Part shown: piece by piece, positions 35,454 to 43,770 of the stretch
Layout: each line of letters opens with the position of its first letter
Numbering within the stretch: position 1 is the stretch's first letter
Source of the DNA: Mycolicibacterium chubuense NBB4
GTDB taxonomy: Bacteria > Actinomycetota > Actinomycetes > Mycobacteriales > Mycobacteriaceae
Assembly (NCBI RefSeq): GCF_000266905.1
Contig: NC_018027.1
Location: 1,674,001 to 1,738,000, forward strand
Direction of reading: 5' to 3'
Length of the DNA: 64,000 nt
Made by a program: the position numbers and the translations under genes
Notes under the pieces: generated by a model
Database searches by the model: none
Told to the model about the DNA's origin: nothing
What the model saw: the letters and a program-made list of their open reading frames with translations, nothing else

Positions 35454-36981
35454 TCAGGCCGCCTGATCTCCAGGTGGTGCGGGGCCGCCGGGTTCGCCGG
35501 TGTTGTCGGTCGGGTCGGGGTCGAAGGCGTCGTCGCGGCGCGGACCGTCGGGAGCGGGTCCGCCTGAGGCAGCCTCCGCAGCGGTGTTGTGGGGCGGGGG
35601 TTCCGCTTGGTCGGGTGGGCGGAGGAGTTTTTCGGGGCGGTGGTGGTAGTTGAGTCGGGTTTGGCCGGTGTCCAGGTGTGGGGGTGGGGTCCATTCGACT
35701 TCGCAGTGGTTGTTCATCTGGGTGGTCCAGCCGCCGGGTGTGACGCTGCGGTTATCCGGTGGGCAGGCCAGGCCGAGGTCGTCGAGGTTGGTGTTGCCGC
35801 CGGCGGCCCAGTCGGTGGTGACGTGGTGGACTTGGCTGCCGTAGGCGCCGACGGTGCAGCAGGGTTTGGTGCACCCGCCGTCGCGGGCGATCAGCATGAT
35901 CCGCTGGGCGGGGGTGGCGATGCGTTTGGCGCGGAACAGGTCGAGCGCGGAGCCGGTGGCACGGTCGAAGACGGCGAGGTGGTGGTTGGCGTGGCCGGCC
36001 ATGCGGATCACGTCGGCGATCGGGATCACGCTGCCGCCGCCGGTGGTGCCGATCCCGGCGCGGGATTCGAGGTCTTGGAGGGTGGTGCGGATGATCACCG
36101 AGACGGGTAGGCCGTTCAATCGGCCGAGCTCGCCGCTCATCAGGGCGATGCGTCCGGCGGCGAGTAGGGCGTCGTGTTGGCGTTGGGCCAGGCTGCGGTG
36201 GTCGTTGTCGATCTGGGCTTGGGTCGGGGTGCCGGTGGTGCAGGGGTGGGGGTCGTCGGGGGTTGCACATGCCCGGGGCGGCGTATTTGGCGAAGATGGC
36301 TTCCCACACCGCCCACGCTTGGGGGTTCAGGGTGGCGGTCAGGTCGGTCATGGCGTCGCGGCGTTGTGGGTGTTTGACGACCGCGCGGGTGCGGGCGCGT
36401 TCGGTGTCGTCGGGTTCGGGGCCGTCCTGGTCGAGCAGGAACAGTGTGCGTTCGGCGGTGTCGTGGAGTTCTTTGGGGCCCACTCCGACCGCGAGGCGGA
36501 CCAGGTCGGCCTCGAACTGCTCCCGGGTGGCGGTGTCGACGAAGCCGGGTAACCGGTGGACGGCTTTGCGGATCACCTCGACGTGTTCGCCGTTGATCAG
36601 CCCCTGGGCCTGGGCGGCCGCGGTGGCCGGCAACACCGGCGGCAGCGAGGGCCCGGTCACGGCTTGGCGGGGCGCCAACAAAGCAGTGTCGGTCAGCCGG
36701 CGGTGCGCCTCCGAGGTGGAGATCCGCCAGCGGAGGGCGAGTACGTCTTTCCAGGATTTGGCGCCCAGCTGCTGCGGGGTGGTCTCGGTTTGCAGGCGGG
36801 CCAACAGCCGGTGGCTGACCGCGGGCAGCCGGCACCACAACGTCTCGAGCTCATCGAGCACCCCGACCAGCTCCGTGGAGGTCGCCAGGTCGATCCCGCA
36901 GTCGGCCACCTCATCGAAGGCGCCGAGCAACGCGGTGACCGCGCCCTGCAGATCCCCCACCACCATGACTCGAACATACAT
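35454..36981 (-). pseudogene. 13E12 repeat family HNH endonuclease (DUF222), frameshifted
   Basis: The gene opens at ATG 36981 with a DUF222 domain (LETLWCRLPAVSHRLLARLQ, then KAVHRLPGFVDTATREQF) and runs in frame to about 36262. There a run of five Cs (minus strand, 36258-36262) shifts it out of frame. The next frame over continues the same protein (DDPHPCTTGTPTQAQIDNDH) through MSGELGRLNG and an HNH nuclease motif (RDGGCTKPCC, VHHV, GGNTNLDDLGLAC) to 35454. Deleting one C would restore a protein of about 508 residues. Members of the REP13E12 family are repeated in mycobacterial genomes. This is either a true pseudogene or a homopolymer sequencing error. Confidence 0.85.
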
Positions 36982-37049
36982 TCGACCACCGACAAATTCC
37001 GCTGCCTCACATCTGTGATGTGTCAGGACATCGGTGACATTTCATCGCT

Positions 37050-37520
37050 TTTAGGGGCGTTGACCGTTCTTCCGTTGCCGACATATCTCACCCCGGCTGC
37101 GGGGTGTGTGCTCGATGAGGACTTCGCCGTCGAGGTCGGCCACGGTGATGCTGTCGTCGTCAACGCGGCCAAGACGTGCTCACAGGCGAGCCGTCCGTCG
37201 ACTTTGTGGCGGACTCCGCCGAGCAAGAATGTGCCGGCGGTGTTCAGAGTCAAGGCGCAGGTGCCGTCGGGGAAGTCTTGGGCGCCGGCGCAGGCCGATG
37301 TGGCTTTACCGCGGCGGGGGCGAATAGGGGTTGGTCAGGCTTGGGGCGAGGAGCGTCGGCTTTCGTGGTGGCTTCCCATGCCGTGCGTGGTGTGACGCAT
37401 CCCGGCAGCCCTTGGTGGGGCGCTCGGTGTTGCAGATCTCGTCGAAGGTGTCGACCTGGGCCTGCAGCTCGGCAGCGTGCTGGCCAGCGGTTGTTTGTCG
37501 AGGTAGCGGAACAAGGTTTG
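37050..37520 (-). pseudogene. Decayed IS481-type transposase, C-terminal remnant
   Basis: On the minus strand, fragments in different frames spell the end of an rve/IS481-type transposase. They are TFDEICNTERP and HQGLPGCVTPRTAWEATTKAD near 37380-37460, PRPKPDQPLFAP near 37320-37350, LNTAGTFLLGGVRHKVDGRL near 37195-37250, and PAAGVRYVGNGR near 37065-37105. The order is correct for one protein but at least two frame changes separate the pieces, and the catalytic core is absent. It is a relic, immediately upstream of the 13E12 pseudogene. Confidence 0.75.
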
Positions 37521-37696
37521 ATGGCCGATGTCTTAAGAGATGAAACCGCTACCGAGGACCGTGTCACCCCGACCGATGTACGCCGGACCGCCCGCACCGA
37601 TGACTCGACACGCGAGCGGATGACCAACGGCCCTGTGGTGACGCCGATTGCTTGACGCACGCTGGACAAGGTGACGGCATCTCGTAGGGCTTGTCG

Positions 37697-40078
37697 ATGA
37701 CTTCCGGGCCGCCGGACACCGTGGGGACAACCACCGGCCCGGCGTCCGACTCGCAGTACGCGGGTCTGACGTCGGTCCAGGCGCGAAGCTTGCTGGCCGA
37801 ACGAGGCCCCAACACAGTGCCCGAGCAGGGCCGTCACCCGGTGTCGGAAGTAATCAAGAGCCTGTGGGCGCCGGTCCCGTGGATGCTCGAGGCCACCATC
37901 GTGTTGGAAGCGGTGCTGGGGCGGTGGCTGGACGCCGCGATCGTCGGGGTCGTGCTGGTGTTCAACGCCGGACTCGGGTACGTGCAGCAACGGCGGGCTG
38001 CCTCGGCGCTGGCGTTGTTGCGTCGGCGGCTGGAGGTCAACGCCCGTGTCTGCCGCGACGGCGCCTGGCAGAGCGTCCCCGCGGCTCAGTTGGTCGACGG
38101 CGATCTGGTGCATGTGCGGGTCGGCGATCTGGCACCTGCTGACCTGTTGGTCCACTCGGGGGATGTGCTCGTTGATCAAGCGAGTTTGACCGGTGAATCG
38201 GTGCCCGTGGAACGGGGTTGCGGCGCAGCAATTTACGCCAGTTCCGTCATCGCGCGCGGTGAAGCGACCGCCTCGGTGACGGCGACCGGGCCGCGAACGT
38301 TCTACGGGCGCACTGCGGAACTGGTGCGTAGTGCTGAATCGGCGGACCACTTGGCCGCGGTCGTACTGCGCATCGTGCGGGTGTTCATCGCGATCGACGT
38401 CGCACTGGCGATTGCGGGCACGGTGTTTCTGGCGATCGGTGGTGCGTCAGCAGGCGAGATCGCTTCTTTTGCCGTGGTATTGCTCCTGGCGTCTGTGCCC
38501 GTCGCGTTACCGGCAGCGTTCGCGCTCGCCGGTGCCCTGGGTGCGCGCCACCTGGCTGGGCGCGGAATTCTGACTGCGCGACTGGCCGGGGTGGCCGATG
38601 CCGCGGAGATGGATGTGCTCTGCGTCGACAAGACGGGCACCATCACACGCAATCAGCTTGTGGTCGAAGCGGTCACGGCTCGGGCTGGCGCCGGCCGAGG
38701 CGACGTGCTCGCCATGGCCGCGGTGGCGTCGGACCGAGCGACGCAGGATCCGATCGACTTGGCGATCCTCGATGCGAGCGCGGATCGTGCACTGCCCGAA
38801 CATCATCGGATCGCTTTCGTACCTTTCGACCCGGCCACCAAACGCTCTGAAGCCACGCTGCAGCTGCCCGGCGGTACGGTGCGGGTCACCAAAGGCGCAC
38901 CGCATGTCATCGCGCAGCTGGCCGGTCAGCCCGTCGACCCGGCGCTCGAGCGATTGGCCGCAGACGGCGCGCGGGTGCTGGCGGTGGCGGCCACCGACGC
39001 CGCCGGCACATGGCGGGAACTCGGTCTGGTCGCACTGGCGGACCCGCCGCGACCAGACGCGGCCTCACTGATCGCCGAACTCACGGCGCTGGGAATCAGA
39101 GTCATCATGGTCAGCGGCGACAGCGCCGCCACCGCCGCCTCGGTCGCCGCGCGTGTCGGCATCAGCGGACCGGTGGTTCGCGCCGGCGCCCTCCAGGACG
39201 CGTCATCGGCCCGGCTGGACGCCGGGGTGATCGCCGAGGTGCTGCCCGAAGACAAGTTCCGGATCGTCAGGCAGCTGCAGTCCGACGGGCACACGGTCGG
39301 AATGACCGGCGATGGAGTGAACGACGCGCCGGCGCTGCGGCAAGCCGACGTCGGCATCGCTGTGGCAGGAGCCACCGATGTGGCCAAGTCGTCGGCGGCG
39401 ATCGTGCTGACCGGGGAGGGGCTGACCGACATCGTGGGGTTGGTCGAAGAGAGCCGACGCACCCACCAGCGGTCGCTGACCTACGCGCTGAACGTCAGCG
39501 TGAAGAAGCTCGAAGTGCCGCTGGTCCTGACCTTCGGCGTGTTCGTGTGGCACCAATTCGTGTTCACGCCGCTGCTGATGGCGTTGCTGCTCCTGGGCAA
39601 TGACGTTGTCAGCATGGCGATCACCACCGACCGGGCTGACTATGCCCAGAGGCCGGATACCTGGAACGTCCGCAACATCCTCAGCGGCGCGGCGGTGGTC
39701 GCGGCGCCGTTGTTGGCGGCTTCGCTGGGGCTGTTGTGGTGGGGGCGTGATCTGGGACCGCGCCTCGATCTCGACCACCTCCGCACTCTGGTCTTCTTCA
39801 CTTTGATCGTCAGCAGTCAAGCCACCATCTACCTCGTACGGAGCAGGAAACGCGTCTGGGCGAGTCGGCCCGCCACCGTACTGGTGACCGCGACGCTGAT
39901 GAACTTCGTCGCCGCACTTGCGCTGGCCTTGACCGGAACACTGATGTCGGCCCTGTCGGTGACGGTCACGGCCGTCGCGGTCGTCACCGTGGCTGCGGCC
40001 GCGCTGATCGCCGACACCGTGAAGGTTCCAACGTTCACAATGCTGGGTCTGCACCGGCTCTGGCGGCCGAGGACCTGA
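37697..40078 (+). CDS. P-type ATPase, plasma-membrane proton-pump (P3A) type
   Basis: A 793-residue P-type ATPase from ATG 37697; an in-frame TTG lies 6 bases before. Motifs: actuator DQASLTGESVPV; phosphorylation site CVDKTGTITRNQ with the catalytic Asp; nucleotide-binding KGAPHVIAQL; hinge MTGDGVNDAPALRQADVGIAV. There is no N-terminal heavy-metal domain and no CPx motif. The TM4 segment is SVPVALPAAFALAG, as in H+-ATPases. The protein lacks the long C-terminal regulatory tail of plant and fungal pumps. Likely role is proton extrusion. Next to a Na+/H+ antiporter cluster, it suggests an ion and pH homeostasis island. Codon use is GC-rich, but the spacing around it is looser than in the core regions. 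Confidence 0.88.
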   Translation: MTSGPPDTVGTTTGPASDSQYAGLTSVQARSLLAERGPNTVPEQGRHPVSEVIKSLWAPVPWMLEATIVLEAVLGRWLDAAIVGVVLVFNAGLGYVQQRRAASALALLRRRLEVNARVCRDGAWQSVPAAQLVDGDLVHVRVGDLAPADLLVHSGDVLVDQASLTGESVPVERGCGAAIYASSVIARGEATASVTATGPRTFYGRTAELVRSAESADHLAAVVLRIVRVFIAIDVALAIAGTVFLAIGGASAGEIASFAVVLLLASVPVALPAAFALAGALGARHLAGRGILTARLAGVADAAEMDVLCVDKTGTITRNQLVVEAVTARAGAGRGDVLAMAAVASDRATQDPIDLAILDASADRALPEHHRIAFVPFDPATKRSEATLQLPGGTVRVTKGAPHVIAQLAGQPVDPALERLAADGARVLAVAATDAAGTWRELGLVALADPPRPDAASLIAELTALGIRVIMVSGDSAATAASVAARVGISGPVVRAGALQDASSARLDAGVIAEVLPEDKFRIVRQLQSDGHTVGMTGDGVNDAPALRQADVGIAVAGATDVAKSSAAIVLTGEGLTDIVGLVEESRRTHQRSLTYALNVSVKKLEVPLVLTFGVFVWHQFVFTPLLMALLLLGNDVVSMAITTDRADYAQRPDTWNVRNILSGAAVVAAPLLAASLGLLWWGRDLGPRLDLDHLRTLVFFTLIVSSQATIYLVRSRKRVWASRPATVLVTATLMNFVAALALALTGTLMSALSVTVTAVAVVTVAAAALIADTVKVPTFTMLGLHRLWRPRT

Positions 40079-40491
40079 TGCCTCGCTGGACGAATTCAAC
40101 GCCTCGGGCTTCGCGTTTCGGCAGTGCCGGTGTCGCGGGCTACGCCTGAAAATCCGCGTCCATAGACCTTCGGCAGGCACTGAGCGGTCGCCCTTCCGAT
40201 CCTCACGTGTCGTTTGGGTCGTCCGACCCCCTTCACGGCCGTCGTCCGCGAGCTTCCATGCGACGTTCGTCATGTCCGCACGATCCACCCGGCTCGAGCG
40301 TTTTCGAACATCAGAATTCACTGCCGCCTCCGTTCAGTCCCCGGGGCGCATGCGTCATCGGATGATCTGTCGGCCAGAGTCATTCGCAGGCACGGCCGCT
40401 CGGGCACATCGTGAAGGTCCTCTTGCGGATCGGCGCGAGGCAATCACGACATCGGGTGCATCAACAGGTCCGCTTCGGGGTACCCGTCGAC
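40079..40491. other. Intergenic stretch without recognised gene
   Basis: 413 bases between the P-type ATPase and the first LpqH-like gene. No frame has gene-like sequence, and I see no tRNA, strong hairpin or repeat. It presumably holds the promoter of the lipoprotein pair. Confidence 0.5.
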
Positions 40492-40929
40492 ATGGGCGTG
40501 CGAGACAGCCTGGCGGCGCGGTGCGGTATCGGCCTCATGGCGGTCGGGGTGCTGGCCATTGCCGGATGCGGAAGGGACTACAAGGCCTTGGACACCCACA
40601 CGGCCCGTGTGTGGATCGATGGCCACGAGATCGGCGAGCATCCACGAATACGATGCGTGCAGGACCAGTGGGTCTGGCATATCGAGACGCTGCAGAAGAA
40701 TCCTGGATTCACCGCGCAGATCGTCACCGGGGACAGCGTCACACCGCGAGCGGTCCAAATACAAGACCTCGGCGGATTCACGGGAAGCTTCTGGGACACC
40801 ACCGTCGGCAGCGCCCAGGCCCAGCTCGACCACCGCACCTTCACGGTGACTGGCGTTGCCAAAGGCTCCTTCCGGCAGGCGCCCGCCAAAACAACCACCG
40901 CGCGATTCGAGATCCGAACGGACTGTTGA
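40492..40929 (+). CDS. LpqH-family (19-kDa antigen) lipoprotein
   Basis: A 145-residue lipoprotein. The signal peptide ends with LAIAGC, making Cys26 the acylated residue. The mature part has the pattern of the Mycobacterium 19-kDa lipoprotein family (PF05481): a VWIDGHEI strand, IRCVQDQWVWHIET with a cysteine, VQIQDLGGFTGSFW, and a final TDC. The two mature cysteines probably pair. The start is uncertain. ATG 40492 places the signal peptide correctly but has a weak ribosome site; a GTG 81 bases upstream is in frame. The following gene starts one base after its stop. Members are surface-exposed, and their biochemical role is unclear. Confidence 0.8.
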   Translation: MGVRDSLAARCGIGLMAVGVLAIAGCGRDYKALDTHTARVWIDGHEIGEHPRIRCVQDQWVWHIETLQKNPGFTAQIVTGDSVTPRAVQIQDLGGFTGSFWDTTVGSAQAQLDHRTFTVTGVAKGSFRQAPAKTTTARFEIRTDC

Positions 40930-40930
40930 C

Positions 40931-41383
40931 ATGTCAGACATGGGGGTGTGGGCGGGCAAGGCAGCTCGCCGCTGGCTCTTGGCTGCATTGATGATCTCGG
41001 CAGCGGGGCTCACCGGGTGCTCCAGTTCCGTGCAGACCGCTCCGAGCAGTCACGCAACTTTGACAGTCAACGGCGTCACCGTCGACGTCGACGCTCTTCG
41101 CTGCGGCCGAGTGAAGTCCTACCTCACCGTTGCCGGAGATCAGCAGCAAAACGAATTCACCGCCGTCTTCGACGTGAGCGGGAGCGAGCCGAAGATGGAC
41201 TGGGTGAAACTGCGGAATGTCGCGGGCTTCAGCGGTGATGTCTGGCGAGGAGGCGTGGGAGACGCGACCGCAGCGCGCCGCGACGACACGTACGTCGTGG
41301 CCGGTTCCGCTTATGGCTATTTCCGTTCCCGACCCACAGAGCTTGGCGTCCTTGCGCCGTTCCGCATCCAAGCCAGGTGCTGA
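40931..41383 (+). CDS. LpqH-family (19-kDa antigen) lipoprotein
   Basis: A 150-residue lipoprotein with lipobox AGLTGC (Cys30). The mature sequence follows the same plan as its neighbour: ATLTVNGVTVDVDALRCGRV, NEFTAVFDVSG, VKLRNVAGFSGDVW, and a terminal ARC. The shared GGF/AGF-(T/S)G-(S/D)-(F/V)W motif and terminal Cys show a tandem duplication followed by strong divergence. It starts one base after the stop of the first copy and is certainly co-transcribed. It is tail-to-tail with the antiporter gene at 88 bases. Confidence 0.85.
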   Translation: MSDMGVWAGKAARRWLLAALMISAAGLTGCSSSVQTAPSSHATLTVNGVTVDVDALRCGRVKSYLTVAGDQQQNEFTAVFDVSGSEPKMDWVKLRNVAGFSGDVWRGGVGDATAARRDDTYVVAGSAYGYFRSRPTELGVLAPFRIQARC

Positions 41384-41470
41384 CGGATGCCCGCCGTGCC
41401 GGATGGCGCGGCCTGCCTTGAGGAAGCACACCGATACTGAGGCGCCGAACAAGTCGGCGAGGGTCGGGTG

Positions 41471-42697
41471 TCAGGTCGGCGCTCGGTCACCACTCACCTC
41501 GGCGGGCTGCTCGTCGGGGGCAGCGTTCGGGAGGTCGTTGGGTGGCTCCACGCGAAGCATCTTCGCGGCGGGTACGTCAGTCGTGGAGTGCACGACGATC
41601 GACAGCGCGATGGTCGCCGCCACGATGTCGAACACGACTTGACTGTCGGGGATTCCGGACTGCAAGACCAATAAGCCGTAGACCACCGACGCGAATCCTT
41701 TCGGCCCGAACCATGCCGCCGTCACCCGCTCGCGTGTTGGCAACCGGGTGCGGATCAGCGAGAGGAGCAGTGCAGCCGGCCGTACCACCAGGATCGCGAC
41801 CACGGGCAGTATCCACTGGGTCCAGCTCAAGCCGAACAAGCGCTCGGGAGTGATCAGCGCACCGAACACCAACAGGGCAGCGAACTTCGTCAACTCCGAT
41901 ACGAGGTCCCCGAAAGGCTGGAACCTGTCGGAGGCCACGCCGTCCAGTGTCGCCAGCACCGAACCTGCGGCGAACGCGGCGAGATAGGCGTTGGCGTGCA
42001 GGAGATGGCAGCTCGCGTACACGACGATCGCGATCGCCGCGGGCCCGAGCGGTTGGAGCCTGGGCTCGGCGCTGAACAGAGGGAGCCGCCACAACAACGC
42101 GACGGCAGCGGCGATCGCGGCTCCCATAACCAAGCCGAGCACCAACTCGAGGATGAGGCTTTTCAACTCGGTGTTCTCGTGTCTCGCGGTCGCGAGGAAG
42201 ATCAGCACGAACGGCAGGGCGAGCCCGTCGTTGAGTCCCGATTCGACGTTGAGCAGCCGCCTCAGCCGCAGCGGTACATCGTCTCTGCCCACCAGCGCCG
42301 AGGCGAAGACAGGGTCGGTCGGGGAGAGGATGGCGCCGATGAGAAACGCTGTGGTCCAATCGAGTCCGAGCAGATAGTGCGCGGGCATCGCGATGCCCAC
42401 CATGGTCAGCGGCATCCCGAGCCCCAGGGCCCGGCCCGACAGTCGCCAGTTCTCCCGCAGAGCTGGCAGGCAAGCCCGCTGGCCGTCGGTGAACAGCACC
42501 GTGAACAACGCGAGGTCAGCGAGTACCGTGACGATCTCGTCGCCGGCATGGATGTCGTCCACCCCGAAACCCCCGGGCCCCAGCAGGGCGCCGGCGACCA
42601 AGAACAGCAGAGCGGTGGAGAGGACCGTTCGGGCCGCCAGGCCGGACAGGGACACACTGGTGAGCAGCACCAGTCCGAAGGCGAGGGTCAGCGCCAT
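41471..42697 (-). CDS. CPA-type Na+(K+)/H+ antiporter
   Basis: A 408-residue membrane protein with about 12 helices. SPTDPVFASALVG is the unwound-helix motif with the key Asp. ESGLNDGLALPFVL is the second conserved acidic motif of CPA1 antiporters. HANAYLAAFAAGSVLA and AWFGPKGFASVVYG are later conserved helices. The C-terminal tail is short, with no regulatory domain. It exchanges protons for sodium or potassium. It begins three bases after the stop of a 42-codon small-protein gene (TGATCCATG spacing), so the two form an operon, and a SigF-like promoter lies upstream of both. Confidence 0.88.
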   Translation of the reverse strand: MALTLAFGLVLLTSVSLSGLAARTVLSTALLFLVAGALLGPGGFGVDDIHAGDEIVTVLADLALFTVLFTDGQRACLPALRENWRLSGRALGLGMPLTMVGIAMPAHYLLGLDWTTAFLIGAILSPTDPVFASALVGRDDVPLRLRRLLNVESGLNDGLALPFVLIFLATARHENTELKSLILELVLGLVMGAAIAAAVALLWRLPLFSAEPRLQPLGPAAIAIVVYASCHLLHANAYLAAFAAGSVLATLDGVASDRFQPFGDLVSELTKFAALLVFGALITPERLFGLSWTQWILPVVAILVVRPAALLLSLIRTRLPTRERVTAAWFGPKGFASVVYGLLVLQSGIPDSQVVFDIVAATIALSIVVHSTTDVPAAKMLRVEPPNDLPNAAPDEQPAEVSGDRAPT

Positions 42698-42700
42698 GGA

Positions 42701-42829
42701 TCACACCGCCTCTTCGATGCCGCGACGGAGAAGCCGGACATCCGCCGGCCACGCGGTCGCGAAGCCGATCACCATGCCGATCTGCATCAGGAACCAGTAG
42801 GCCGGATCGGTCCACTGACGCACACCCAC
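42701..42829 (-). CDS. 42-residue DUF4396-like membrane microprotein
   Basis: A very short frame with strong support. GTG 42829 is preceded by GAAGGAG at 5-6 bases. The peptide has one hydrophobic helix (YWFLMQIGMVIGFATAWP) and then LLRRGIEEAV. The sequence matches, from memory, the C-terminal helix of DUF4396 membrane proteins (WF-MQIGM-GF-T-YP---LIRRGIKE). Either the rest of the gene has been lost and only the end is translated, or a single helix has been kept as a microprotein. It is followed after 3 bases by the antiporter start. A helper or regulator role for the antiporter is inference. Confidence 0.7.
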   Translation of the reverse strand: MGVRQWTDPAYWFLMQIGMVIGFATAWPADVRLLRRGIEEAV

Positions 42830-42893
42830 GTCGGCTCCTTCGCGCTGGCTGAAGGCGCAACATGCGGCAGCGCACGCTGCAACCGCCAGGCAT

Positions 42894-42917
42894 TACCCTG
42901 CCTCGCGCTCGGGAAAC
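42894..42917 (-). promoter_or_regulatory. SigF-like promoter of the microprotein-antiporter operon
   Basis: On the minus strand the sequence reads GTTT, 15 bases, GGGTA. This is exactly the mycobacterial SigF consensus (GTTT-N15-17-GGGTA). The GGGTA box lies 64 bases before the GTG of the microprotein gene. It implies induction of the antiporter in general stress or stationary phase. Confidence 0.6.
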
Positions 42918-43013
42918 ATTCCCGGGCGTCACGAAGTCTGCGATCGACCGCTGCGCACTCGAGCGCCCGCGAGCAACCACGGTTCGATCCGCCGGTGCCT
43001 CTTCGGAGCCGAG

Positions 43014-43610
43014 TCAGGAACGCTGCTCGGCGTTGTCGGCGGTGTGCTCGTCGATGAGCCGTTCCGCGATCGGTCTCGCTCGTCTGGCCGATTCGATATC
43101 GCCCTCGGCGGCGCACACGATGCTGCCCTTGATCAGAATGTTGAGGCTCCAGGCCAGGGCCTCCGGGTCGCGCAAGCCGGCCTGTTCGGCGCGGTCACGG
43201 AGGATGTCGCGAATCCTGTCGAGGTGAGCCACGCACGCCGCACCGATGCGGCCTTCGCTGCCCACCTCGAAGAGGACCTTGATGAACGAGCAGGCCTCGT
43301 ATTCGGAGCGCCGGTGGAACCATTCGTCGAACACGTCGAACAGCGCGAGTAGCTGCTCCCTCGGTGTCTCGGCGCGCTCGCGGGGCTGACGGTCGATCAC
43401 TTCGTCGGTCCACAACTCGGCGCGACGCTGAAGGAATGCCAGCACCAGGTCGTCCTTGGACGGGAAATGCCGATACAGGGTGGCCTTGGCGACGCCGGCC
43501 TTGTCGACGACCTCGTCGATGCCGACGCCGCAGATGCCACGCCGGGTGAACAGTTCATAGCTCGTGTCGATGAGTCGCTCGCGCGCGCTGGGCGAGTCGT
43601 TGATCGTCAT
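43014..43610 (-). CDS. TetR/AcrR-family repressor
   Basis: A 198-residue regulator. The N-terminal HTH runs from about residue 10 to 55 (LIDTSYELFTRRGI, then DEVVDKAGVAKATLYRHFPS). The C-terminal ligand domain has the actinobacterial pattern ending ALAWSLNILIKGSIVCAAEG. It is divergent from the redox operon starting at 43771, with a perfect 18-bp palindrome between them. The likely role is to repress itself and that operon until a small hydrophobic ligand binds. Its 3' end is followed by the SigF-like promoter of the antiporter unit. Confidence 0.9.
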   Translation of the reverse strand: MTINDSPSARERLIDTSYELFTRRGICGVGIDEVVDKAGVAKATLYRHFPSKDDLVLAFLQRRAELWTDEVIDRQPRERAETPREQLLALFDVFDEWFHRRSEYEACSFIKVLFEVGSEGRIGAACVAHLDRIRDILRDRAEQAGLRDPEALAWSLNILIKGSIVCAAEGDIESARRARPIAERLIDEHTADNAEQRS

Positions 43611-43657
43611 TGACGGTGCTTCCTCGAGTTCATGTGGCGGTCCAGTTCCTGGTTTAG

Positions 43658-43675
43658 AGACAGACCGGTCTGTCT
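43658..43675. promoter_or_regulatory. TetR operator palindrome
   Basis: AGACAGACC-GGTCTGTCT is a perfect 18-bp inverted repeat without spacer. It lies 48 bases before the TetR start and 96 bases before the ferritin-like gene. Location and symmetry are those of a TetR binding site, and ACAGACCGGTCTGT-type half-sites are common for mycobacterial TetR proteins. Confidence 0.8.
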
Positions 43676-43770
43676 ACAGCTATTACGTGGTGTCGCGGGG
43701 GGCCCCGCAGGCACGCACGACCTCGTGAACACGCACCCACAGCACGGAATGTAGAGCAGAGGAGCGGTCA

